This document shows positions 1 to 6,612 of a stretch of DNA of 13,519 nt, piece by piece (positions within the stretch are counted from its first letter, which is position 1; every line of letters starts with the position of its first letter). The DNA is from an uncultured Eggerthellaceae bacterium. GTDB taxonomy: Bacteria; Actinomycetota; Coriobacteriia; Coriobacteriales; Eggerthellaceae. The DNA lies in the NCBI GenBank assembly GCA_946618265.1, contig CAMOLA010000057.1:1-13519 (forward strand). The letters are read 5' to 3'. Made by a program: the position numbers and the translations under genes. The notes under the pieces are model-generated. The model searched no databases and was not told the origin of the DNA. It was given only the letters and a program-made list of their open reading frames with translations.

Positions 1-2
1 TC

Positions 3-734
3 GCGCGTGGCCTTGGCGAACACGACCTGCAGGTCGGTGTTGACGTTGATCTTGGAGATGCCCATCCCGATGGCCTTCTGCACCATGTCGGTCGGGATGC
101 CGGTGCCGCCATGCAAGACGAGCGGAAGGTCGCCGACGAGGTCCTTGATCTCCTGCAGGCGGTCGAACGACAGGCCTTCCCAGTCGGCCGGGTACAGGCC
201 GTGGATGTTGCCAATGCCGCAGGCCAAGAAGTCGATGCCCGTGTCGGCGATGGCCTTGCACTGCTGCGGGTCGGCGAGCTCGCCCTTGGACGTGACGCCG
301 TCCTCGACGCCGCCGATTCCGCCGACCTCGGCTTCGACTGAAATGCCCTTCGCGTGGGCGATCTTCACGATCTCGGTCGTGCGCTCGAGGTTGAGGTCGA
401 AGGTCTCCTCGTGCGATCCGTCGTACATGACGCTCGTGAAGCCGGCGTCGATGCACTTGAAGCAATCCTCGTAGGTGCCGTGGTCGAGGTGCAGCGCGAC
501 CGGCACGGTGATGTTCTTGGCTTCTACCAGGTCGCGGACGATGTCAGCGACGACCTTGAACGAAACCTGCCACTTGGCGGCACCGCTCGTGCACTGGATG
601 ATGACGGGCGATTGCGTTTCCTCGGCTGCGTCGAGGATCGATGCAGCCCATTCGAGGTTGTTGGTGTTGAAGGCGGCGACGGCGTAATGGCCCTTCGCGG
701 CGGCCTGGAGCATAGGTGCTGCGCTTACGAGCAT
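3..734 (-). CDS. fba: Class II fructose-1,6-bisphosphate aldolase, 3' end cut by window edge
   Basis: Cleaves fructose-1,6-bisphosphate to dihydroxyacetone phosphate and glyceraldehyde-3-phosphate in cytoplasmic glycolysis/gluconeogenesis, using a Zn2+ ion. Translating the minus strand from the ATG at 734-732 gives 244 residues before the window ends, against roughly 285 or more for the family. Visible motifs are HLDHG (catalytic Asp84, zinc ligand His85), YDGSH at 104-108, EVGGIGG at 136-142, GNIHG (His178), LHGGTG (His208) and INVNTD at 229-234. The Asp/His/His/His spacing follows the GatY/FbaA pattern (known family knowledge). The start is supported by GAGGAGG at 741-747, six bases upstream. 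A tagatose-bisphosphate aldolase is the close alternative, since the subfamilies differ by few residues. The same enzyme would take DHAP made by the rhaD product into central metabolism, but the genes are 11 kb apart and no operon is implied. Confidence 0.95.
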   Translation of the reverse strand, partial: MLVSAAPMLQAAAKGHYAVAAFNTNNLEWAASILDAAEETQSPVIIQCTSGAAKWQVSFKVVADIVRDLVEAKNITVPVALHLDHGTYEDCFKCIDAGFTSVMYDGSHEETFDLNLERTTEIVKIAHAKGISVEAEVGGIGGVEDGVTSKGELADPQQCKAIADTGIDFLACGIGNIHGLYPADWEGLSFDRLQEIKDLVGDLPLVLHGGTGIPTDMVQKAIGMGISKINVNTDLQVVFAKATR

Positions 735-740
735 GGTGGT

Positions 741-747
741 CCTCCTC
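741..747 (-). promoter_or_regulatory. Ribosome binding site of fba
   Basis: GAGGAGG on the minus strand, six bases from the ATG at 734. It fixes the start codon. The 192 bp between fba and the Nudix gene is a divergent spacer. No convincing -35/-10 pair for fba was found there; TATCAT on the minus strand at about 780-785 is only a weak -10 candidate. Confidence 0.75.
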
Positions 748-886
748 GTTTGGTCGAACGTTGGGTAATGCAGTTCTCTATGATACTGCAAACCGCGGCG
801 AATTATGGCGCTTGGCGGCTTAATGTCGTTTCGAGTGGATTGGCGGTGCTTCAGCGAGAAGCCGTCTGGCCAGCTCGCGCGTACGG

Positions 887-892
887 TACAAT
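887..892 (+). promoter_or_regulatory. Possible -10 element for the Nudix gene
   Basis: TACAAT lies 34 bp before the Nudix ATG, giving a plausible short leader. No good TTGACA-like hexamer sits 16-18 bp upstream, so this rests on the -10 alone. Confidence 0.3.
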
Positions 893-926
893 GGGCGCGA
901 ACGATACCGAGCGAAAGACGGGAAAC

Positions 927-1448
927 ATGGAAGAACTCATCGATTTGTACGATGCCGACCGCAAGCCCATCGGCAAGACGATTCCGCGCGAAGGGGCGTT
1001 TCTCCACGAGGGCGAATACATGCTGTACGTACTGGCCATCGTGCAGAACACAGAGGGGAACTACCTCATCACGCAGCGGTCGATGGACAAGCACTGGGCT
1101 GCCGGCTGGTGGGAGGTCACGGGCGGCGGCGTGCTCTCGGGCGAGACGAGCGCCCAGGCGGTCGAGCGCGAGGTGCGCGAGGAAGTGGGCCTCGACGTTT
1201 CGGGCGAGGTGCTCGAGCCGGTTTGGGCGTACCGCAACGTCGATTTGGAAAGCGGCGACAACTACATCGTGGATATCTACCATTTCCATCTGGACGTGTG
1301 CGAAGACGACGTGACGTTGCAGGACTCCGAGGCTATCGGCTGCGCGTTCGCGACGTGGGAAGAGATTGAGCGGCTTGCCGACCAGGGCGTTTTCCTGCAC
1401 TTCAGCCGCCTGCGCCAGGCGCTCGAAGCAGAAGGCGCGCTCGAGTGA
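927..1448 (+). CDS. Nudix hydrolase family protein
   Basis: 173-residue cytoplasmic protein of the Nudix superfamily, which hydrolyses nucleoside diphosphates linked to another moiety; the related IPP isomerase-like members act on isoprenoid diphosphates. The Nudix box is complete: Gly67, five residues, Glu73, seven residues, then REVREEVGL at 81-89, so the Mg2+-binding glutamates are all present. The N-terminal part (LIDLYDADRKPIGKTIPR) and the ITQRS...WWEVTGGG region resemble the YfcD/Idi-like subgroup of about 170-180 residues, but the substrate cannot be read from the sequence. The ATG at 927 was chosen because it begins the conserved domain; the ribosome site (GACGGGAAAC) is weak. The open frame extends far upstream, but that part overlaps fba antisense and has no family resemblance. 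Transcribed alone, divergent from fba. Confidence 0.9.
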   Translation: MEELIDLYDADRKPIGKTIPREGAFLHEGEYMLYVLAIVQNTEGNYLITQRSMDKHWAAGWWEVTGGGVLSGETSAQAVEREVREEVGLDVSGEVLEPVWAYRNVDLESGDNYIVDIYHFHLDVCEDDVTLQDSEAIGCAFATWEEIERLADQGVFLHFSRLRQALEAEGALE

Positions 1449-1616
1449 AACGATAGCGAAGACAACGGGGGCGAAGGATATGGTCCGCGGGGGTTAAAGG
1501 AGTCTGGTTCGAATCGATGAACGGTTCTCGGCGATGCCGTCCTCACCCCAGTCGGGGAGGTGTGCGCGCTCATCCGCGTAATGGCTCGCTGCGCATGCAA
1601 GGATGCAACCCCAACA

Positions 1617-1673
1617 GACCGAAAGGGAGTCTCCCCAACGGTCAGTGACCGAAAGGGAGTCTCCCTTTCGGTC
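1617..1673. repeat. Two tandem 27-bp palindromes (30-bp period)
   Basis: Copy 1 (1617-1643) and copy 2 (1647-1673) share their first 18 bases exactly and are separated by AGT. Copy 2 is a perfect inverted repeat around one central T: arm GACCGAAAGGGAG, then T, then CTCCCTTTCGGTC. Copy 1 keeps the outer GACCG/CGGTC and inner GGGAG/CTCCC pairs, with three unpaired positions between them. No T-run follows, so it is not an ordinary terminator. It lies 57 bp before the CobW start and could be an operator pair, an mRNA leader structure or a REP-like dispersed repeat. The rest of the 281-bp spacer (1449-1729) holds only a smaller imperfect hairpin near 1550-1562. Confidence 0.8.
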
Positions 1674-1729
1674 TGTATGCGGGCTTGTGCACAGCCGTCC
1701 CGTTGTCCTCGTGCGAGGAAGGAACATTG

Positions 1730-2920
1730 ATGCCAAGTATGGAAAACGCAAACGAAGGGCGCGGTCCGGTCAAGATCGTGCTCGTGACGGGGTATCTCGG
1801 GGCGGGCAAGACCACGCTTCTCAATCACGTGCTGTCCAACGACCGCGACTTGCGCGCGGCGGTGATCGTGAACGACATCGGCGAGGTCAACATAGACGCC
1901 GACCTCGTGCGCGATGGCGGCCTGTCGCAGGGCGACGACGTCATACCGCTCACGAACGGCTGCATCTGCTGCACGCTGGCAGACGATCTGGCCGAGCAGC
2001 TGGGCGGAATCGCGCAGTCGGGCGACTTCGACTACATCGTGATCGAGGCGTCGGGCATATGCGAGCCCATGCCCATCGCGTACACGATTTCGGAATTCTG
2101 CGGCCGGCCCGGCGCCTCGACCGACGGCGAGGCTGGCGAAAGCGCCGATTCCGCGTCGAGCGGGGCGCCGCTTGCGCTCGACAACATCGTGGCGGTCGTC
2201 GATTGCGCGCGCATGGTCGAGGAATTCGACGGCGGCGCGCGCCTGCTTGCCGACGATGTCGACGAAGACGACGTGGAAAGCCTGCTCATCCAGCAGCTCG
2301 AGTTCTGCACGACCGTGGTGCTGAACAAGACCGACCTGGTGACGCCTGACGAGCTCGCCGAGGTGCGCGCCATCGTGCGCAGCCTCCAGAAAGACGCGCG
2401 GATCATCGAGGCCGAACACGGGGTGGTCTCGCTCGACGAGCTGCTCGACACGGGCCGCTTCGATTTCGACGCGGTGTACCAGTCGGCCACGTGGCTCGAC
2501 ATGCTCATGCATCCCGAAGATCACGAGGACCCCGAAACGCTCGAGTACGGCATTTCCACGTTCGTGTACGAACGCCGCGCGCCGTTCGGCGTCGACGCGT
2601 TCTCGGTATTCGCGGCCAACTGGCCCGACGCGGTCATCCGCACGAAGGGCATGGTGTGGCTCGACGAGCAACCCGACGTGTGCTTCCTGCTCGAGCAGGC
2701 GGGCAGCCAGCGGTACTTTTCGGACAACGGCCCGTTCATCGCGTCGCTGCCCGATGACGAGCGCGCCCGGTTCATCGAGGCCAATCCCGGAATCATGGAG
2801 CGCTGGGACGAGAAATGCGGCGACCGGCTGACCAAGCTCGTGTTCATCGGGCGGGGCATGGACCGCGGCGCCATCGAGGAAGCCCTCGACGCCTGTCTGG
2901 TCGCCTGGCCGCTCGAATAA
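1730..2920 (+). CDS. CobW/COG0523-family GTP-binding metallochaperone
   Basis: 396-residue G3E-family GTPase of the CobW/YjiA/ZNG1 group, whose members use GTP hydrolysis to deliver zinc, cobalt or other metals to client proteins in the cytoplasm. Visible: Walker A GYLGAGKTT at 21-29, the family-defining metal-binding CxCC motif (Cys78-Ile-Cys80-Cys81, in TNGCICCTL), the switch-like EASG at 106-109, the guanine-specificity NKTDL at 199-203, an acidic insertion (DDVDEDDVE) and a C-terminal CobW_C-like domain to residue 396. The ATG at 1730 is preceded by AGGAAGG at 1716-1722 with a 7-base gap; a TTG at 1685 is in frame but has no ribosome site. No cobalamin genes are nearby, so the metal and client are unknown. 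A zinc-ribbon protein follows directly, which fits zinc handling (inference). Confidence 0.92.
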   Translation: MPSMENANEGRGPVKIVLVTGYLGAGKTTLLNHVLSNDRDLRAAVIVNDIGEVNIDADLVRDGGLSQGDDVIPLTNGCICCTLADDLAEQLGGIAQSGDFDYIVIEASGICEPMPIAYTISEFCGRPGASTDGEAGESADSASSGAPLALDNIVAVVDCARMVEEFDGGARLLADDVDEDDVESLLIQQLEFCTTVVLNKTDLVTPDELAEVRAIVRSLQKDARIIEAEHGVVSLDELLDTGRFDFDAVYQSATWLDMLMHPEDHEDPETLEYGISTFVYERRAPFGVDAFSVFAANWPDAVIRTKGMVWLDEQPDVCFLLEQAGSQRYFSDNGPFIASLPDDERARFIEANPGIMERWDEKCGDRLTKLVFIGRGMDRGAIEEALDACLVAWPLE

Positions 2921-2930
2921 GCCAAAGGTG

Positions 2931-2936
2931 TAGAAT
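2931..2936 (+). promoter_or_regulatory. Possible -10 element before the zinc-ribbon gene
   Basis: TAGAAT eleven bases after the CobW stop codon, in the context GTGTAGAATGGGG, like the -10 candidates seen at 887 and 6551. No clear -35 is present. It suggests the small downstream gene may have its own start. Confidence 0.3.
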
Positions 2937-3010
2937 GGGGACGTTGGTTACAGGGCCGGCAGAGGCATGAGGACAAGGAGCAAGGCATAACCATAGACGA
3001 TCGCGATTCT

Positions 3011-3214
3011 TTGCAAGAAAGCCAAGAAGCGGCTGTTGCCGAAAACGGTTGCGTGGAAGAAGACGGCGCGACAGCCGTGGACGATAGCTTGGACGACGTT
3101 ACAGGTGGGTCTGGGTATGCGTTTATAAAAAAGTGCCTGAATTGCGGAGAGCCCTTGCGTGGCCGTACTAAAAAGTGCCCGAAATGCGGCTACGAGCTGC
3201 GGCATAGCATCTAA
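3011..3214 (+). CDS. Small zinc-ribbon protein, function unknown
   Basis: About 67 residues if started at the TTG at 3011. The N-terminal half is acidic and poorly structured (runs of E, D, A). The C-terminal third is a compact zinc ribbon: CLNC, thirteen residues, then CPKC, followed by GYELRHSI. Such ribbons bind one Zn2+ through four cysteines and mediate protein or nucleic-acid contacts, so no specific function can be assigned. The start is uncertain: TTG at 3011 has no ribosome site, while an AAGGAG at 2975-2980 sits six bases before an in-frame ATA at 2987, and the frame is open back to a stop at 2930-2932. The ending is firm (TAA at 3212-3214). Its position 90 bp after the CobW gene suggests, but does not show, a role in metal handling. 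Confidence 0.65.
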   Translation: MQESQEAAVAENGCVEEDGATAVDDSLDDVTGGSGYAFIKKCLNCGEPLRGRTKKCPKCGYELRHSI

Positions 3215-3324
3215 GCGAATTGCAAGCAGGCGCTGAGTCGGGCGAAGGTATCTTCTGCTCATGTTCCATGTAATGGGTGGCTGGCGAAGCGCACCCTGGT
3301 GGACAGTCGAAAATGGGAGGGGAC

Positions 3325-4185
3325 ATGGAAAAGCGGAAAATCACGGTTGCATCGGTTGTGTTCGCGCTCGCTTTGGCGCTCGTCTTGGGCGGTTGCAGCG
3401 GCGGCGCGTCGAGCGGGCCTTCGGCAGGCTCGGGCAGCGCATCGGCCACAAGTCCGGCGGCAAGCTCAGAGGCGTCGACCGCAAGCCCGGCGGCATCGTC
3501 GGCAAGCGATTCCGCTTCGGCCGCGGCAGCCGACGACGTGACGCTTTCCGACGACTCCTCTGATTTCGTATTGCTGAGCGATGCCGTGCCCGATGCGATA
3601 TTGGAGATTCGCTACTACTCGACCTACAATTTCGTGGGCGACAGGATCGACGGCTACGAGGAGCCGTTGGCGTTCATGACGAAGGAGGCGGCAGCTGCCC
3701 TGAAGGAGGTCAGCGACGAGCTCGTGGCGAAGGGCTACCGCCTGAAGATATACGATGCGTACCGTCCGCAGATGGCGGTGACGAACTTCGTCGAGTGGGC
3801 CAAGGACGTGGACGACACCCGCATGAAGGACTACTTCTACCCCGACCTCGGCAAGGACGTGCTGTTCCCGCAGGGCTACATTGCCGAGCATTCGGGCCAC
3901 AGCCGCGGCTCCACCGTCGACTTGACCTTGTTCGACATGGCCACCGAAAAAGAGGTGGACATGGGCGGCACGTTCGACTACTTCGGCGAGCAGAGCCATC
4001 CCGACTACACCGGCATCACCGACGAGCAGTGCGCCAACCGCATGATCCTGCGCGACGCGATGCTGGCCCACGGCTTCAAGCCCCTCGACACCGAGTGGTG
4101 GCATTTCACCCTGGCCGACGAGCCCTATCCCGATACGTACTTCACGTTCCCCATCAACAGCGATTCGCTCGCCAAGGCGGCGTAG
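3325..4185 (+). CDS. VanX-type D-alanyl-D-alanine dipeptidase (M15D), lipoprotein
   Basis: 286 residues. Zinc peptidase of the VanX/DdpX family, which cleaves free D-Ala-D-Ala. The catalytic set is complete: Arg147 (YDAYRP), SGHSRGSTVD with zinc ligands His192 and Asp199, and EWWH with catalytic Glu257 and zinc ligand His260; spacings equal those of VanX (His116, Asp123, Glu181, His184, Arg71; known). The N-terminus is a lipoprotein signal: MEKRK, a hydrophobic stretch to about residue 20, then lipobox LGGC with Cys24. Residues 25-70 are an Ala/Ser/Gly linker. It should therefore be anchored outside the membrane and act on wall turnover or dietary dipeptides, rather than on the cytoplasmic pool as resistance VanX does. 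No vanH, vanA or vanRS neighbours are present. ATG 3325 is chosen for GGGAGGGG at 3315-3322; the frame opens earlier at 3277, but that start would bury the signal peptide. Confidence 0.9.
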   Translation: MEKRKITVASVVFALALALVLGGCSGGASSGPSAGSGSASATSPAASSEASTASPAASSASDSASAAAADDVTLSDDSSDFVLLSDAVPDAILEIRYYSTYNFVGDRIDGYEEPLAFMTKEAAAALKEVSDELVAKGYRLKIYDAYRPQMAVTNFVEWAKDVDDTRMKDYFYPDLGKDVLFPQGYIAEHSGHSRGSTVDLTLFDMATEKEVDMGGTFDYFGEQSHPDYTGITDEQCANRMILRDAMLAHGFKPLDTEWWHFTLADEPYPDTYFTFPINSDSLAKAA

Positions 4186-4211
4186 CGCGCGGCGCGCTAG
4201 CCGAGGTGCCG

Positions 4212-4520
4212 ATGGTTAACGGGGGTCTTTCGCAACCCAGGAGGGACGCAGCGGGCGCCGACGCCTACGGGGATCTGCGGGCGGCGGTGGTCGATATTGG
4301 CTTTCTTGCCGAGCTGGCGGATGTTCTGGCCGATGAGCTGCGGGGCGAAAAATCCATGCGCAGGATGGCTGCCTATCTTCGCGCGGCGCGTCCCCGAACG
4401 ATGGAGGAGGTCGCCGACGAGATGATCGCCATCGTCGAGCAGCGCGAGTTCTGGGTCAACAAGAAGATGAGCGAGCGCGCGCAGGCCTCGATAAACGAGT
4501 TCTATCGGCGCGAAGGGTGA
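4212..4520 (+). CDS. Conserved-looking hypothetical protein, 102 aa
   Basis: Not recognised. The ATG at 4212 has GAGGTG at 4203-4208 in front and lies 26 bp after the VanX-type gene on the same strand, so it may be co-transcribed. The frame is open from 3795, but that upstream part is an antisense-free shadow of the dipeptidase gene. The protein looks soluble and mostly helical: an Ala/Leu-rich segment (about residues 25-60, LAELADVLADELRGEKSMRR), then a segment with PRTMEEVADEMIAIVEQREFW and a polar C-terminus ending NEFYRREG. No cysteines, signal peptide or membrane segment is seen. The helical pattern could fit a small regulatory or antitoxin-like protein, but nothing specific supports that. 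Confidence 0.6.
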   Translation: MVNGGLSQPRRDAAGADAYGDLRAAVVDIGFLAELADVLADELRGEKSMRRMAAYLRAARPRTMEEVADEMIAIVEQREFWVNKKMSERAQASINEFYRREG

Positions 4521-4615
4521 CGGGATGCGCGCATTTCGGCGGGAGGACTCGCTGGGGTTGCTGGGCTTGTCGGAGCAGTTTGCGCACGCCGTGATGCGAT
4601 GCTCTCACAGCGCGA

Positions 4616-4651
4616 GGGGAAGACAACATCCTCTGATGTCCCCGTTGTCTT
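4616..4651. other. Stem-loop between convergent genes
   Basis: AAGACAAC at 4620-4627 pairs perfectly with GTTGTCTT at 4644-4651, overlapping the last base pairs of the TetR stop codon. A competing pairing GGGGA (4616-4620) with TCCCC (4639-4643) interleaves with it. No T-run is present on either strand, so it is at best a weak terminator for the TetR gene or the 102-aa gene that converges on it. Confidence 0.45.
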
Positions 4652-5231
4652 ACTTGGGCTGTCTATCTGCCATTTCCCGTAAAGCGGCAATCGACGCCTT
4701 GCCCATGCGGCTGCTTGAGAGTCTGACCACGACGAGGGGCGATTCGGCGGCTTCGGCGCTTCCCAGCACGGCGATGAGGCCCGCGAATATGAACTCGACC
4801 TGGGCTCGGTCGTCCTTCGACAAGAGCGCCGCGTCGATGCCGAGCTCGTCGAACCAGGCATCGCGGAGCAACTCGCTGGCCATGCGCCTGAGGAAGGGCG
4901 ATTCGCTGCGCGCGCAGAGCATGACGCGCCTGGCGTGCTCGATCGTCTCGTTGTCGGGCCGCCTGGGCTGCGTGTCGCCGTCCTGAAGGCCCGCGATCAG
5001 CGAAGATATGAACGGGTGTGCGCCCGAGGCGTTGTTGAGGAAGGCTTTGCGCGCTAGATCCTCGAGGCTGTCGTAATGATAGTAGAACGAGTTACGATTG
5101 GTTCCTGACGTTTGGGAGACGCGGCGCACGGTTATCTCGGTGTAGCCGACTTCTTCCAGAAGCTTCCAGAATGCGGCTTCGATCTTGGCTGGGGCGGCGG
5201 ATGTCGGGTCGTCTTTTCTCGGGCGCGGCAT
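4650..5231 (-). CDS. TetR/AcrR-family transcriptional regulator
   Basis: 193 residues, the normal size for a TetR repressor. The N-terminal DNA-binding domain is clear: a first helix around 15-28 (KIEAAFWKLLEEVGY), then TEITVRRVSQTSGTNRNSFYYHYDSLEDL at about 31-59, the typical helix-turn-helix with the FYYHY recognition/hinge signature. The C-terminal two thirds are helical and divergent, as usual for a ligand-binding and dimer domain; no ligand can be predicted. The ATG at 5231 is preceded by AAAGGA. It is divergent from the HXXEE membrane protein gene, the usual arrangement for a TetR repressor and its target, and a large inverted repeat lies between the two starts, beginning 27 bp from this start codon. 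It probably controls the membrane protein and itself (inference). Confidence 0.9.
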   Translation of the reverse strand: MPRPRKDDPTSAAPAKIEAAFWKLLEEVGYTEITVRRVSQTSGTNRNSFYYHYDSLEDLARKAFLNNASGAHPFISSLIAGLQDGDTQPRRPDNETIEHARRVMLCARSESPFLRRMASELLRDAWFDELGIDAALLSKDDRAQVEFIFAGLIAVLGSAEAAESPLVVVRLSSSRMGKASIAALREMADRQPK

Positions 5232-5257
5232 GAGGTTCCTTTGCTCTTCGGTTCACG

Positions 5258-5397
5258 GAACAATGCCATCAAGCTAAGCCGGCGGGGCACATGCGCGTGA
5301 GCGATTCTGCAGGCATAAACTTAAAAAACCGCATAGGCTTAGCTGAAGCCAAGCGAATGCGCATGGACCCCGCCGGCTTAGCTCGATGGCATTGTTC
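5258..5397. repeat. 39-bp inverted repeat with 62-bp centre (MITE-like or regulatory)
   Basis: Left arm 5258-5296 starts GAACAATGCCATC; right arm 5359-5397 is its reverse complement with 36 of 39 positions matching (mismatches A/G at arm position 14 and two bases at 31-32). The element is 140 bp. Its centre (5297-5358) is richer in A/T and contains another copy of the arm core GGCTTAGCT at 5336-5344, in the orientation of the right arm, followed by AAGCC that can fold back on it. No open frame, no clear target-site duplication (flanks TTCACG and GCAGAA) and no T-run. It sits between two divergent starts, so a terminator role is unlikely. It is either a short non-autonomous inverted-repeat element or an unusually large cis-regulatory structure. 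Confidence 0.85.
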
Positions 5398-5453
5398 GCA
5401 GAAACTAGACATATTGCCTATTTTAGTCCATTTAATTGTACCACGTGCCTAGT

Positions 5454-5459
5454 TATAGT
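5454..5459 (+). promoter_or_regulatory. Possible -10 element for the membrane protein gene
   Basis: TATAGT, 40 bp before the ATG at 5499. Seventeen bases upstream is TTTAAT (5431-5436), only a partial -35 match. It lies just outside the 39-bp inverted repeat, so proteins bound to the repeat could influence it. Confidence 0.35.
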
Positions 5460-5498
5460 GAAGCCATGGAAAAGACGGCCGAAGCAAGGAGGCCTCCG

Positions 5499-6236
5499 AT
5501 GATGAAAAGCTTGGTCAACCACTGGCACGAAGCGTCCGCGTTCCTCGGTGCGGCAGTTGCGGTGTGCGCGATTCTGTTCGTGGAGGACCCCGTGCAGAAA
5601 TGCCTGTTCGCCGCGATCGTTGCCATGCTGCTGCGCTTTTACGAGGAGTTCGGCTTTCCCGGGGGTTTCCCGCTCATGGGCGTGAGGGTGCTGCTGGGAA
5701 GCGACGAGCCCGACTCCACGAAGTGGCATTGTAACAACCTGAACTCGATGTTCGGCAACTGGATGGCGCTGCTGCTTCTCTACATCGTGCCGCTGTTGCC
5801 GGGCGTGCGGTTCCTGACGCTGTCCGCCATGATGTTCCTGTTCGCCGAGGTGCTCATGCACCTGGTGCTGTTCAACGTGCGTCAGAAGAGCCTCTACAAC
5901 CCCGGCATGGTGACGGGCGTCGTTCTGATGGGCGCCATCGGCCTGTACTACTTCGCGTTCGTGTTCGACGCCTCGGTGCTCGCCTGGTGGGATTGGGTGC
6001 TCGCGGTCGTGTGGTTCGTGGCCGTGTTCGTGTTCTGCTTCCGCTCGCCGCTCTATTGGAAGCTCGGCGACGTGCTCGGTATCCGCTCGAGGAGCAGACG
6101 GCGTTTGGCCTCGCCAGACGGCCTGGCGGCGAAGACGGGTCAACCGCCCCGCAGGAAGCCTAGGGTGAAACGCCGGCTCCTGGGCGCTTCTATGCCGAAT
6201 GCGTCAATGGGGAATCTTCCTTTTGTTCTGCATTAA
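5499..6236 (+). CDS. HXXEE-type integral membrane protein
   Basis: 245 residues. About six hydrophobic segments (near 12-28, 33-47, 87-101, 104-126, 135-156, 163-181), followed by a 55-residue, strongly basic cytoplasmic-type tail rich in Arg/Lys. The layout EEFGFPGGFP at 49-58, conserved Asn at 80/82, His121, and NVRQKSLYNPG at 126-136 resembles the HXXEE family (uncharacterised bacterial membrane proteins named for a His-x-x-Glu-Glu motif). Here the motif reads Arg46-Phe-Tyr-Glu-Glu, so the naming His is replaced. Function is unknown. The start at 5499 is supported by AAGGAGG at 5486-5492; earlier in-frame starts (TTG 5436, ATG 5466) lack a ribosome site. HXXEE genes are often next to a TetR regulator, as here, suggesting TetR-controlled expression (inference). 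A terminator follows immediately. Confidence 0.8.
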   Translation: MMKSLVNHWHEASAFLGAAVAVCAILFVEDPVQKCLFAAIVAMLLRFYEEFGFPGGFPLMGVRVLLGSDEPDSTKWHCNNLNSMFGNWMALLLLYIVPLLPGVRFLTLSAMMFLFAEVLMHLVLFNVRQKSLYNPGMVTGVVLMGAIGLYYFAFVFDASVLAWWDWVLAVVWFVAVFVFCFRSPLYWKLGDVLGIRSRSRRRLASPDGLAAKTGQPPRRKPRVKRRLLGASMPNASMGNLPFVLH

Positions 6237-6238
6237 TG

Positions 6239-6280
6239 AACCGCCCGCAGAGAGCGCGAGCTCCTGCGGGCGGTTTGTTG
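6239..6280 (+). terminator. Rho-independent terminator after the membrane protein gene
   Basis: AACCGCCCGCAG (6239-6250) pairs perfectly with CTGCGGGCGGTT (6264-6275) around a 13-base loop, followed by TTTGTTG. It begins two bases after the stop codon. The T-tract is short but the 12-bp GC-rich stem is strong. The 376-bp stretch 6237-6612 otherwise holds small competing hairpins near 6333-6357 (such as CCGTGC with GCACGG), no gene that can be supported, and the lacI control region at its end. Confidence 0.85.
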
Positions 6281-6526
6281 TGCGCGGGGTTGCCGCTGCT
6301 CCGCTCGCGCCGTTAGCTTGCCTTTTCGGTGCGTGCAGCCGTGCTGCAATCCCGCACGGTGCACTACATTGCCCCGATGATTTGAGATTTTGTCCATCGC
6401 GCCGGCCAAATCGAGGATCTGGTCGCCTTTGGGGTGTTCCCGAGGAAGAATGCGGGCACTAATCTGTCGGTGGAAGGGCTTTTTTGGAGCGGACGTGGGA
6501 ACGTTCTTCGTTGATGCGGTGTTTCT

Positions 6527-6580
6527 GCGTATCAATCTCGCGCCGCGTGGTAGAATCGCATGAAATTGAAGCGTATCAAT
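6527..6580. promoter_or_regulatory. lacI control region: repeated GCGTATCAAT operators around a -10
   Basis: GCGTATCAAT occurs exactly twice, at 6527-6536 and 6571-6580, 44 bp apart (about four helical turns). The second is part of TTGAAGCGTATCAA (6566-6579), which matches 12 of 14 positions of the palindrome TTGAAGCGCTTCAA found at the isomerase promoter. Between them is a -10 candidate TAGAAT (6551-6556); a -35 would fall in the first copy. The arrangement fits repression of lacI by its own product. Confidence 0.6.
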
Positions 6581-6612
6581 TCCGTGATGCGCGACAAGTT
6601 CAGGAGTGATTC

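Noticed and set aside
1277..2671. 464-codon minus-strand open frame opposite the CobW gene
   Set aside because: Shadow of the Nudix and CobW genes; rich in Arg, His and Val as expected for antisense of this codon usage, without a family motif.
2967..2990. Eight-codon mini-ORF (MRTRSKA) before the zinc-ribbon gene, as a leader peptide
   Set aside because: No good ribosome site, no attenuator hairpin nearby, and no telling residue run; could be chance.
3325..4185. Vancomycin-resistance gene
   Set aside because: No vanH/A/R/S neighbours, and the protein has a lipoprotein signal that would place it outside the cytoplasm.
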